From: Aquila chrysaetos chrysaetos
Taxonomy: Eukaryota; Chordata; Aves; Accipitriformes; Accipitridae
Assembly: GCF_900496995.4 (NCBI RefSeq)
Contig: NC_044027.1
Span: forward strand, 8,642,743-8,706,742
Direction of reading: 5' to 3'
Length of the DNA: 64,000 nucleotides
The translations under genes and the position numbers were made by a program. How positions within the stretch are numbered: the first letter of the stretch is position 1; every line of letters begins with the position of its first letter. Of this stretch, positions 49,901 through 61,195 are shown one piece after another. The notes below the pieces were generated by a model. The model searched no databases and was not told the origin of the DNA. It saw only the letters and a program-made list of their open reading frames with translations.

Positions 49901-51519
49901 GACCCTAAATTTCTTCCTCATCTTCCTCATCATCTGCATCGGCCATCATCGGCTGCATGCATCATCCAGCTGCACACCCAGGATTTTATTGCCCTTCTGG
50001 ATTTATAAAGCCTGTGGAGAAAGACCCGTTCTAACAGGATGGCTCCTTCCTCGCTTGGTGCTGACCCTGCGCTGTGACGACATGTGTGCCCGCTTTCCAC
50101 TCGACCCAAGTGAGCCAGCAGCTCTGGCTGTACCAAGCCTTCCTGCCCCACGTCCCGGATCCCATCTACAGCGTGCACACCTGGAATTGCGCTTTGCTGT
50201 CCATGCTTCTGGCGGCAGCACCTAGGGTGCTTTTGCAATGACTCACGCCACTTTTATTTACTGCTTGCTGTTCTCATTACAGAGTTCGTTTGACCAGGTC
50301 CTGCACACATCAACAGCTCTTTCCAAAATCCAGCCTGTTTCTTGCAATGATCTTGTTTTGTGCTGGTGAATCACTCATCACACAGATAATTCACCCACAA
50401 AAAATGAGCTCATCTTCAGCTTTCCAGAGAGCAGCTTTATCGGCAGGTCTGTAGTGGGCCAGGCCCTGGTGCCAGCGCCTGCCCAGCTGCTCTGCGGTGC
50501 TGGAAGGGTGACCCAGCCCGGCGTAGCTGGGAAAGATGCAGATGCGGTATCCATGCTCCACGTTAAGTCTTTTCATCCTCCATGCTCCATTGTGCCATGC
50601 TCCATCCCTCCGGGATTGTCTCTCCTTCCCAGGGTAGAGCATCAGGAGAAGGCACCTCAAGTGCCACAATCACCACCCTCCCAGGCTGAGAGCCTCCAGG
50701 CCTGGCTGAGGTGGCATCAACCCCCACAAGAGCCCAGTGCAGACACCAACAAAAGAGGAAAGCAGGGCGGCTCTCACACCACGCATCTGCCACGCAGCTC
50801 CACCAAAACTATGGCAGAAGTTGTCTCCAGCTCCTGGGATGTGCAGCTTGCCCAGGCAGAGCAAACACCATTTTGAAGGAAGGATGCTATTAAAAAATCT
50901 GCCAAGAAACCAGCAGAATTGCTTGTTGTCAGCTGGTTGCTTAAGGATGCAACCAGCTGCCGCAGAGCTGGTTGCTCTGGTTGCCGTTTGAAGCAGCAGA
51001 AGTGTGTGGGTTGGTGGTGGTTAGGACCTGACCACTGATGCTCTTGCAGTACAGTCCTAACACATTGATGGGGGTTTGGCTGTGGTCATTTCTAGGCTTG
51101 CAGCCCTCTACAGAGACTCCACCATGAGAAAAATGGTGCTCAGAAGATCTGTGAAAGTGCTCTTCCACATGCTACCACACACCAACCTTGAGATTATGGG
51201 AATTATAAGCTCCACAGCATGACAGATCTACACACATGGTAGTATGGCCAGCTTGAAGGTTATGGATGTTCCTAAAGCCCCAACAGATCCCAAGGGGTAT
51301 GATCATTATTTTTACTATTCTTTCAGTTTAGTGGTTACTACTATGGCCACTTTTGGAAGCCCTTGGTGTGAAGTGGTTGCCCACCTTGCTGGTGCCGCAC
51401 CGATGGCAGGAGGGCAGGGAGGAGGAGGAGGGATGCACGTGGGCTGGGGGGAGGTCAAGGCAGCAGAGCCAGAGAGACCATCTCCTCTCTCCTCAGATGC
51501 AGTGACCTTCATTCCCCTC
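46901..51519. other. intergenic region with an AT-rich block, no gene seen
   Basis: GC-rich DNA up to about 48300 is followed by a distinctly AT-richer block to about 50400, then mixed sequence. No coding exon is recognised. Within the block a 20-base-period direct repeat, TTGTAATCAAGT, occurs at about 49679 and 49699. A perfect hairpin lies at 50930-50959. Confidence 0.4.
50930..50959. repeat. perfect inverted repeat, 11-base arms
   Basis: CAGCTGGTTGC at 50930-50940 and its exact reverse complement GCAACCAGCTG at 50949-50959, separated by 8 bases. A transcript could form a short hairpin. It is too short to be a typical microRNA precursor. Confidence 0.7.
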
Positions 51520-51846
51520 CCCAGCAGCTCCCTGCCTGCAGACCTGGGGTTGCTCAGCTGCCAGAAGAGAAGACTCATGGAAAATTTATTGCTCTCCACA
51601 GTTATCTCATGGGAGGAGGGAGAGAGGATGAGGATCAATATCCACAAGCTAGGATGTGGTAAATTCCAGCTGTATTTCCCTATAGCTATGTAGGGAAAAG
51701 CTTTTTCACTTTGAGGGTCAAACACTGGACTGGGGTGCAGAGACGTGGTGGGATCTCCAGCCTTGGAGATGTTCAAAGCTGCCCTGCACGAGGTCCAGAG
51801 CAACATGCTGGTCGTGCTTTGAGCAGAGGGTTGGACTCAGCTATGG
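51520..51846 (+). mobile_element. CR1 LINE fragment, 3' part of ORF2 and tail, decayed
   Basis: The right part is typical of avian CR1: GGATCTCCAGCCTTGGAGAT, TTCAAAGCTGCCCTGCACGA, and CTTTGAGCAGAGGGTTGGAC. The left part, GTTGCTCAGCTGCCAGAAGA, matches the upstream CR1 text more loosely. Many substitutions mark an old copy. It has no intact reading frame. The left limit is approximate. Confidence 0.75.
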
Positions 51847-54800
51847 GAGTGGGACCAGCCACAGTCCCCATGGGGCAAGTGGGGTCCCCCGCTCCCATCA
51901 GAGCCCCCTTCTTCATCTGCAGGCTGCAACTCTCCCAGCCCTGTGTGTGCACAGGCTCCCAAGGCAAGGAGGATTGTACGTCTTGCTGGTGACCCCGCAG
52001 CACCGCAGTCACATCAGAAACTCACTCCTGGTCCTGCACTGCTACCAGAGGCTGATGGGGAGATCTGGAGCTCCCTGGGGGCTGCTGGCTCAGGCAGGGG
52101 GTGACCACAAAGACCCATAGCCGCATTTCAGGGGCAAGAGGGTGCAAGGAAGACCCATGTGCTTTAGAAAACACCTTGCACCCAAGCAAAATGGGACAAG
52201 GGATGGCCTAGAAATAGAAATGGCAGCTCTGCAGTAACCTTGTCCCTTCCCATCCAGCCCAGCTGATGCTGGGTTTAACAAAGCCCGAGGGATCTGAGGC
52301 TCACTAGAAACCAGAGCATGTACCAGAGCTGGGATACGGCTGCTGTTCCCAGCCCTCCTTGGCCGGGTTGGGCGGGTGCAGGGCTGGTGGAGCAGCTCTG
52401 GTGCCGGCGATGCTGGGGCTGAGGCAGACGCCTTGTAATTGTGGTGACATTTAACGTTTGCTTTGCTGGCTCCCTGGGAGAGCCTGGCGCTGCCTGCGCT
52501 TGTAACCTGACAGCGCTGCTCACCAGGATGCAGCGGCAAGACACAAACTGGGTCAGGGAGAAGGAGGCGGCACGGCGACTGCGTGTGCCTTCGAGATGCC
52601 CATCAGCAGCACAGTGGGGCAAGGTGGTCCTGGCATGGGTGAAGAGGTGCCCAAGCTCCTGCTCATCCCTCCCGGGTGCTGCCTCGGCTGGGGGCACGAC
52701 TCCAAAAAGCAGCCCAGCACTGAACCAGCAATTTGATTTTGCAGCAGAATGTCAGCTTTTTCAGGAAAAATTCCCTGAATGAAGTGGATGGGACCCACCA
52801 AGCCCTGCCCGGCTTCCTGGCCGCTGCCACCCCTTGCTCTGAACACAACCTTGCACACGAGGCCATGGACATGCTTGCAGGTGGTGGGATCCTGCTGTCC
52901 CAACGTGGCCGTCCCGGGGCTCCCGGCAGGACCTGGGGGCACAATGTGCTCCCCCATCCCTGCTCCCAGCAGCTGGCAACAGCCCCCAGGTCTCCTGCCG
53001 TCCCTTCTGCTCAGCTGGGGCAACTGATGCTCTTATATGGAGCACCACGGTTGTATTTCTAGGTCAGCTGGGTGAATTTGAGTGTTCAAGGCTTTTGTTT
53101 TCCCTGCATGCCTGTAACCCTCCTGGGGAGCTGTGTGGGTGCACAGCCGGGAGTTGCCCCAGCACAGCTCCTGCTCCGGCACAGCGGCAGCTTCCTGCGG
53201 CACAGCGGCTACCAGGTGCACGGGGGCCGCCGGAGCAGGTGTTCCTTCGCTGTGGTTTGTGCGCGGGGAGCTGAGACGGTGCGTGCTCTGAGCATGTGGC
53301 AGGGAGAACTTCAGCTCGGGGAAGAGCGGTAGCTTGCAGACCTGGGGACGGGTGGTTGGGGGGAGGAGGCACGAGGAAACGCAAGAGCTGGTGAGCTCCC
53401 CAGCATCGCCTTGGGTAGAAGCTGGGAGCCTTGTAGAGCCAGCCCATGGCAGACGGTCCGTGGGAGGGGGCTGCATCCCGCGGGGCAGGGACGGTGTGCT
53501 GTACCAGCCACTGGGGAGGTTTCCCGGGTCTGACAGCATCATCTGGCCTTGGGGTTTCCATCGCCTCTTTTCTCTCCCTGATTTCTTCAGTCCTCCAAGG
53601 GCCTGGCCAATATATTTGGTGCCAGGAGCCGTCCTGGGATGCTACAGGAGGACCTCGTGGCCTGTCTTTCCCCACTGCTCCCTCCAGAGAGGACACACGG
53701 CCTGGTGCCTTGGCTGGAGGGGAAACTTGGGAACCAGGGGGTTGCCGCAGCCCGGTGCTCCCATGCAGGCTGCGGAGAAGCGAGTGGTCACACTGGAGCT
53801 AACTCCATCCTCTGTGTGACATGGGAAGGTAAGGTCTTTCCATGTAATGGACACCAGTGCTCCATACTGGAAGGGGACCTGGCATACCCAGACTGCTGGG
53901 GAAGCCATCGGGGTGCCATCGAGGACTGTGCTGTGTCCCCAGGACAGGACAGGGGTAACCAGAAAGACTTGTACCACTGTGAGCCACGTCCTTGTCTGCT
54001 GGGGGCACGTGTGAGTTTGGGGGGGAAGGGAAGCTGTGCAGGGTGCTGAGCACCCACACAGCCCCCAGGATGCTCTGGAGCTGTCACAGTCCTATGGATG
54101 GGGAAGAAGGTGCAGTTTTGGGTGCAGGCTTGGGGATGAGGGCCGTCTCCCAGCAAGGCAGAAGGGGTCTCAGGGGAGCCCCCCACCTGCCAGGGCTCAC
54201 CCAGGCCCTGGCTTTCTGCAGGACCCTGATCTACGCACAGGGGTTTGGGGCCAGCAGAGCTGCAGAGGAGGCTCTGCACCAGCGCAGGGGCTGCCTGCCC
54301 GGCGGCTGCCCACGTGCCAGCGCAGAGCTGCCAGGCTGCGCGAGCCGCTCGCATCCCTCGGCAGCATGACAGACACAAATGGGAGCAGACAGGCCGGCTC
54401 GAGCGGTAAAGATCAAACCCCAGGAGCCCGGGGCTGCTGTCAGTGCAAGATGGGGTGCTCGGAGCCATCCCAGGAGTGGCAGCCCCATTGCTCGCCCTGC
54501 CTGGTGATGCCCCTGCTGAAGTGTTGTGTCCCCACATGGCTGCAGCGTGGTGCTGCTGGCAGACCATAGGCAGGAGCCTGCCGGGGGGGCTGCTCACGCT
54601 GCCTCCACGCTGCAGTGATCACCGTGGCAGGGGCTGGCCGTGGCTCAGGACCATGCCACGGGGAGAGGATATGGGGGGTTGCCTGCCCTGGATTTCAGAT
54701 CCGGGGGGATGTACAAGCCACTGCCAGGGTGCAGGAATAAATGGCCCCAGTCCTTCCGCTGGGCTCTGCCGATGGGGGTGTTCCTGTGCCCAGCACCTCC

Positions 54801-57800
54801 CCAGAGGCTGCGCCCCAGCTTCTCTGCAGGCTCAGGAGGGCAGAGGGGAAGGCAGCCCCAAAGCATGGCCCTGCTGGGAACTGCTGTGGAAAGTCCCCCT
54901 TCGTGGGGCCGCACAGCTGCCCCAGCCTGCGTCGGTGGGTGGAAACTTCAACCGCCGGCCCCAGGCTCTTGCCGAGCTGGCGGCTGTGGGAGGACGGTGC
55001 CACTGTGGTGACACGTGGGTCATGGCTTGCAGGAAGCCTGCACCCACGCTCCTGGGGAGCGAGGCAGGGAGAGCACCCTGCACCGTTGGGGCAGGACGGG
55101 CAGCACCCACCAAGGCGAGTTGAAGGAGCACAGGCAGATGTCAGTGGCACAGGGCTGGCACGCCAGGAGCTGCAGGTCCAGGCACAGCTTCCTCATCCTC
55201 TTCCAGCCCCAAAGAGGTTTGAAGAGCCCTGGGATCCAACACGGGCCCCAAACACCTGGATTTTGCACAACCCGCCTGTTTCCCACCCGGGAAGCCAGCA
55301 GCCATCGCCCCAGTGCCCGCATCCCGCTGGCCCAGAGGTGGTCCTTTCCGGGCAGCAACGCTGCTGCCACCAGCATGGAGCAGGAGGGACGAGGGTGTGT
55401 GGTGCAGCCGGGGAGCAAGGAGAGGCCATGGCTAATTGGGATAATTGCTAAAGCAGGCGAGGGGCGAGCAGGGAGGGAGGCGGTGAACAAGGAGCCGTTG
55501 TGCACAGGCGGCCCAGGCACGCGGCCCCGGCTCCAGCCGGCAGCGAGAGCCAAACAAACGGGGACTGTTTGAAGCGAGGGAGGACAAGCAGACGGCAGGA
55601 CAGAAACCAGACCTCCGCTGGGAGAGAGCCGGAGCCAAGGGCTTAGCTGGGAGCTGGGTGCTGTGCAGGGTGTGCCTGCTCCCCGTGGGGAGAGCATCCT
55701 CAGACTGCCACAGCAAAGATGGTGCCATCCCTGCTCCATCCCTGGGGCAGGGGCCAAAGGGGGAGGATGGCAGAGTGCTGGGGATGCTCTGGGCCAGGAG
55801 ACAGGTGACCGCCCTTCTGCTGCAGCCATCCCCGGGACTGGAAACTTTGAATCACAGAAAAATAGCAGGAAATCAGCCCCTTGTCCTAAAAAAAACATCA
55901 GCAGGTATAGTTGCCTTGCAAGACCTCCATGCGGTTGCAGCACAGAGGAAGCTGCGGCATCGCCTAGCGCGGCTGTTTGCAGCAAAAGCAAAAGCGGTGC
56001 CTGCAGGGAGCCCGCTGAGAGGTGGGTGCCAGCAGCTGCCCCCGCTTCGGCCCGGCTTCTTCCTTCACAGGAAGAAGTGACATTTGAGGAGGGAAAACCG
56101 TGGCCATGCACGTGAGCTGCCCAAGCAGGTGCCCCCTGATGGGGCTCTTACAACCCATTTTCCAGGTCTCTGCATGCAAGCAAGTGTTTAGCCTTGGAAG
56201 GCATCCCCGGCTGTTTGCTGCTGCCTGGCTCTGAGCAGGCAGCTGCAGATTATGGCCTGTTGGACACAAATCCCACAGCATTGACGTGCCATGGGTGCTG
56301 GGCTGAGGTTGGCAATGGGTGAATTGCTCTTCCAAAAGTCCCCATGCAATAGCATGAAGCCACCTCGCACCACCCCTGTCCCTGTGGCACATTACAGATG
56401 AGGATGCACGAGCACCCAGGGTGTGGAGGGGGACATCTCCTCCGTGCTGGCCGGATGCTCTGCCTGAGAGGGGATTCTGCACGTGGGTAGGACAGAGCTG
56501 GCAGGGGAGATTTTGGCACTGGTGTCAACCAAAGTGGCCCAGCTCCGTACTTGCCTCCTGCTTGCTTACACATTTGGTGGCAGCTCCGTGCAGGGACAGC
56601 CACTGGCTCCTGGTCCAAAGCCCATTGGGAACAGCCCACCCTCAGCCCCAAAGCGCTCGGCTGCTGGGAGGAGACGGGAAGGACTTGCCCCGGGCCAGGA
56701 AATCCTTGCTTTCTCCTCCAGCTGGGCCACAGTGGGCAGCCACAATGCACGCTTCCCCCACGCCACTGCCAAGCCCCGGCATGACCCGGCGGCCGGCCAG
56801 GCTGGGGAGCCGCAGGGGAGAGGGATGGAGGGTGAGTGTGGGACGGCGATAAGGAAACCGGCTCCTCTCCCGGTTCCTGCAGCCAGTGCGAACCCAGAAA
56901 GAGGCAGGCAGCAGGCCAGGCGCCGGCCGACTCGTGCAATGCCGGTTCCGGCTGTGCCAGCCTAGACGCTGGATTATTTATCTGACTCATTATCCTTGAG
57001 GAATGCAGCATCCCCCCACCAGGGCAGAGCGGAGCTTAAACCAGAAAGGCTTTGGGCTCTGCAGCTGCAGCTTTAGCATCCCCCATGTACATGGATGGCA
57101 TACAGCATAAGCTTGGAGGAGCCCAAATGCACCAGGTGTTGCAAATGCACCTCTGCAGCGTCCTCACCTCTCCCACAGGCACACGGGTGAACCAGGCAGG
57201 CAGATGGGTGCCCAGCACCCACGCACACCACACGTGCACGTATGCCCCAGCTGTGCAAAGCACCCGCTGTGTTTTGCACGTCCCCACGGTGCTGCTAGCA
57301 TCCCTGTCCCCCACTCACAGGCCTGCGGGGTGGCTGAAATGTCACATCAGGAGTTCACTACATGTGCAGGACAGAGCTGGCGACAGATCCTGTCGGATCT
57401 GGGGAGCTGTCAACCCTTTCAGGGGATGCGCTCTTGCCACAGGGTGAGCACCAAAGCCTCGGGGGGTTTTGCAGAGAAGCCTGCGCTGCCCCTTGGTACA
57501 GAGCTGAATCCCAGGAGCCGGTGTCAAAGGCAGGATTGGGCCTGCTGCAGGACGGGTGCATGGCCCAGACCTCCCCTGGTGCGTGCAGCCCATGTGCTGA
57601 CCCAAGTGATGGGACACATTGTGGCACCGTAGGCGATCCTTCCCATCGAGCAGCTTTTGCAGGTGATTTCCAGGCTCCATTTTGGCTTTAAAAGCTGCCG
57701 CCATCCTTTGAGACACATTGCTTTCCCTAAGAAAGAACCAAGAACCGAGAAAACTCATTGCATGCCACAGGCAGACTACCTGGAGACAAGCAGTGCAGGG

Positions 57801-58517
57801 CTGCGACTCTGCACATGGGCACTGGGCACGTGTGGGTGCCAAGGGCCTGTGCAATGGGGCACGGCTGTGGGGCTGCCAGGTTGCATGCCCACCCCAGGCT
57901 GTGCCCACATGCTACACTGAAGGGTGGGTTCAGCCCTGGGACCCACCGGATGGGCTGCTGAGCACAGGCTGCCAGCCTGGCCTGGGGGGCAGGAGCTGAA
58001 TTTTGTACCGTGCTGGAGTTTCACACCCAGGTGCTGGAAATGGGGCTGTGCTGCTGAAGGGCATGGAACACAAACTCCTATAGCTGCCATGAGCCCCCAG
58101 ACCCCCCACCCCTGGCAGCTTTGTCCCCGTGAGCTGGTCTGTGCTCCCTACATCACATCACCCCTCAGAGATGCATGACCGGTCCCCTCCATGGCACCCT
58201 CATGTCCGTAGCCCCCAGCGCCTCTTCCCCACTTGCCAGGTGCCCAGCTGAGCCCCTGTGCTTGGTGGCACCGACCCCATGGGTTTCCCCTTACCGATGC
58301 TCACCCCACTAATGCCTCCCGCTCCCTGGGCCACCCCGTGGCCCTTCCCTCCATAACCCCCCAGCCTCGCCCTGCTTTTTAGTGAGGAGGCAGCTGAGAA
58401 TTAAGGCAAACGCCTTGGAGAAGACATCACACAGCAGAGGGGCCCACAGAGGGAGCCTTGTAATGTCCCAAAAGAAATCATGCCATCCATCTGGCTTTGT
58501 TTCGCACAGCCTGAATT
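51847..58517. other. intergenic region between the two CR1 fragments, no gene seen
   Basis: Mostly GC-rich sequence with no recognised exon, domain or RNA gene. The longest frame, on the minus strand at 56111-55020, begins with GTG, has no motif and has the composition expected by chance. Scattered Pro/Ser/Gly-rich frames overlap on both strands. Confidence 0.4.
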
Positions 58518-58600
58518 TATCATAGAATCATTTACGTTGGAAAAGACCTTCAATATCATCGAGTCCAACCATCAACCATGCCCACTAAACCGTTTGGTGT
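58518..58600 (-). mobile_element. CR1 LINE 3'-end fragment, reverse orientation
   Basis: CATAGAATCATTTACGTTGG then GACCTTCAATATCATCGAGT and CCAACCATCAACC is the reverse complement of a CR1 3' end, including the ATTCTATG-type terminal motif at its right-hand CR1 end (58521). The match fades after about 58600. Confidence 0.75.
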
Positions 58601-60631
58601 TTGGCTTCCCATTACTGCACTGGCCCAACTCATCCCTGTGCCCTTTTCACACACCGACCACCTACGAGCTCTCCTCAGCTTCAAAAAAGTCTTCAGTCCC
58701 ACCAAGGTTTGGTGAGAAGCCACCATCTGCGTTGGGGGGTCTCCCCAAGCTGCTCCCCCAGCTGGTTGCAAAACCTTTCCCTCTAGGAAATGCTGCTCTA
58801 CATCATCCTGTTACTGATGGGCTGGAAAGAACATCACCACCCTCCTGTGCCTGTGCCATGGCACTGCGTCTCCCCAGGAGCCAAAGGGAAATATTCAGCA
58901 AACACGACCTGTCCATGAGTTTTTGTGTCCTGGAGACTGGGAGAGCCCCTGGGAGGAGCTGGGGAAGCTTCACCAACCCTGATGCTGCATGTGTTCCAGT
59001 CCCCAGGGGAAGGATGCCCAGCAGTGGGACGTGCCTGTGGCTTTCTGGTTTGTTTTTTTAAAGAAAATTAATGCCCCTTTTGCTGTGTGTGAAGCACCAG
59101 CGAATTGAGGCATCCTGTGAGATCGCTGTAGTTACTGGTATCCTGCAAAAAAATCCTAAAAGCTTGTGTTCAGTCATGCAGGATCCAGGGGCTGTGGGTA
59201 CTGTGCCATGGTACTGCTGTGAAGACCCAAGATCTTTTATGGATGGCTATTGCAGGAATTGCTGAGCCCAGCACTTTCCTCCTGGCTGGATGTCCCATGG
59301 TTGGGGATGGTCCTACCCCTGCAGCACCTAGACCTGCCATCAGCTGCCCATGCAGGGAACCCAGCCCACGGCCCCCTCTATGGGGCTGGCCCCTCGGTTT
59401 TGGGCTGCTGGGAAGTGGTACGGGCTGCAGGCGAGCTCATGGGTTCATTAAAAAAAAAAAAAAGAAAGCAAAGGTTGGCTTTTTCTCCTGTTTCTCCTGG
59501 TTTTCTCAGGCTCCTCTTCAAATCACAGAGGTTGTCTCCTGGGCTAAACGGAGCCAGAGCACCTTCCTCTGGAAGCACCGTTGGCATCTCGTGAGGACCT
59601 CCCTCTTCATTACCTCTTCTAGCACAGGACATTGCCTGGGTGGGCACCAAGCTTTCGGTTGATTTTTTTCTGTTGAATTTTTTTTTCCCCTGCAAACAAT
59701 TGCAGGAAATTAGGCTGGTTTTAAGCAACAAATAGCAATGCATTAGTTCAGCTCCTCCATTTACTCAAGGAGTGCACAGCTCTGAATCGCCTGCTGGATC
59801 CCAGCTCAGCAAGTCCCACACAGGACAACTCCAAAACAGCAGCTTGGGCTCCGGTGCAACAGGTTTTCCATCTGAGGATTCTCCGTCACCTATAAACCCT
59901 CCAAGAAGCCATGCAAGACTGCCAGACGTGGCTCTTGGAGCTCAATTTGGAGTTGTATCTTGCTAAGAAATTAAATATTTGAACTTCAGGCTCCAGATGA
60001 GGGGTTGCTGCTCCTGGACTGGCAGCAACTCTCCTTGGCTGGGGCTGCGCTGCCACAGCTCTGCCCCATCGCCTGCACCAGACAGACAAACGCTGAACAA
60101 CTCTGCCATGCCCAAACTTCCCTCCGTGGCTCCAGCAGGATGGGGGGACAAGGAGTAGGGAGTGATGCTTTCCAACGCTGAAAAGGGCAGATTTAGGCTT
60201 TCATTCCCTGAATCTACCTCCTGGTGAATAACACTGAATTTGAAGGACTTACTTACCTCCATCTACAGGGACTGCAAGACTCCTGGGGAGGGGGGCTGGT
60301 GCCCATCAACCCCCGCCAGCAGGGAAAGGTGAGCCCTGAGTCACCTCCTGCCCATGGGGTGCAGCCTGATGCTGGGGCTGTCTGTCCTGTCTGTCTGGGG
60401 GACAGCAGGACAATCCTCAGTGCCCGGGGGCCCAGAGCTGCAGGGATGCAGGTCTGCCTGATGCTGCGATGCTCTGCAGCCGACGAGGGATGGTGACGGG
60501 CACAGCTCCTGGGGCATTGCCAGAGCAGCCAGGGCAACCGGTCCCAGCGTCTTAACCTCCCTGAGTGCGTTTGCTGGCCGTGTGTGATGACAACCTTCCT
60601 CTCTCATGGGTGTCCCCCTTCCCAGCTCCCA
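58601..60631. other. intergenic, no gene seen
   Basis: No recognised exon. A run of A interrupted by G occurs at 59450-59470. Open frames are short and lack motifs. Confidence 0.35.
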
Positions 60632-61108
60632 TTACAGACAAAACCACATTTCCCAGGTGCCTGGTTTCTGGAGGACGGACCCTAGTGACACCAGCTGCCC
60701 CACGCATTGCAGAGGCTGGGGCTGGATGCGTCCCCTGTCCAACAGCAGCACCCACATATCCCATTGGTGCTGCAGCAGGTCGGCGCTGAGGCTGAAGGGA
60801 GCACTGGGAGCTCTGGTATGGGCACTCATGGGAGTGCACTGGTGCTTGGTGAGGATGGAGGTGTCACTGAAGCCATCCTCATGGGTGGGATGCTTGTAGG
60901 GGCACTGTCCCATGTGGGTTCGCAAGTGGGAGCTCTGCACAAAGCCCTTCCTGCACTTGGGGCATTTATAGGGTCTCTGCTGCAGGGGCCTTTTGGGACA
61001 AGGGCTCTCTGTGTTGTCCCTGAGGTCCCCAGCAGCCTGGGAAGGAGTGTCCCATGGTCCCCTGATGTGCCAGAGCCTCCACCTCCTCCTCCTCCACATT
61101 CTCAGCAT
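60632..61108 (-). pseudogene. C2H2 zinc-finger gene remnant
   Basis: On the minus strand an AG acceptor at 61109 is followed by an open frame reaching RPYKCPKCRKGFVQSSHLRT, a well-preserved zinc finger (60901-60970) whose final His is replaced by Cys. It continues with PYKHPTHEDGFSDTSILTKH, a second finger that has lost both Cys, and SAPFSLSADLLQHQ, the rump of a third. Directly after the acceptor, a different frame reads AENVEEEEVEALAHQG, the kind of acidic stretch that often precedes finger arrays, so a frameshift probably separates the two parts. Missing ligands, loss of the array and the frame change indicate a decayed member of the zinc-finger transcription factor family. An exon of a living gene with atypical fingers is less likely. 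Confidence 0.6.
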
Positions 61109-61195
61109 CTGCCAGAAGAAAGAAAACTCAGCTGTAACTTCTTCCATGGACCACCCGCACCTGCTGGAGACCCTGCTCCCACAGGAGTCACCCAC

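Noticed and set aside
55020-56111. 363-codon open frame on the minus strand
   Set aside because: It opens with GTG rather than ATG, contains no domain or motif, has Pro/Ser/Leu/Cys-rich chance composition and overlaps other open frames.
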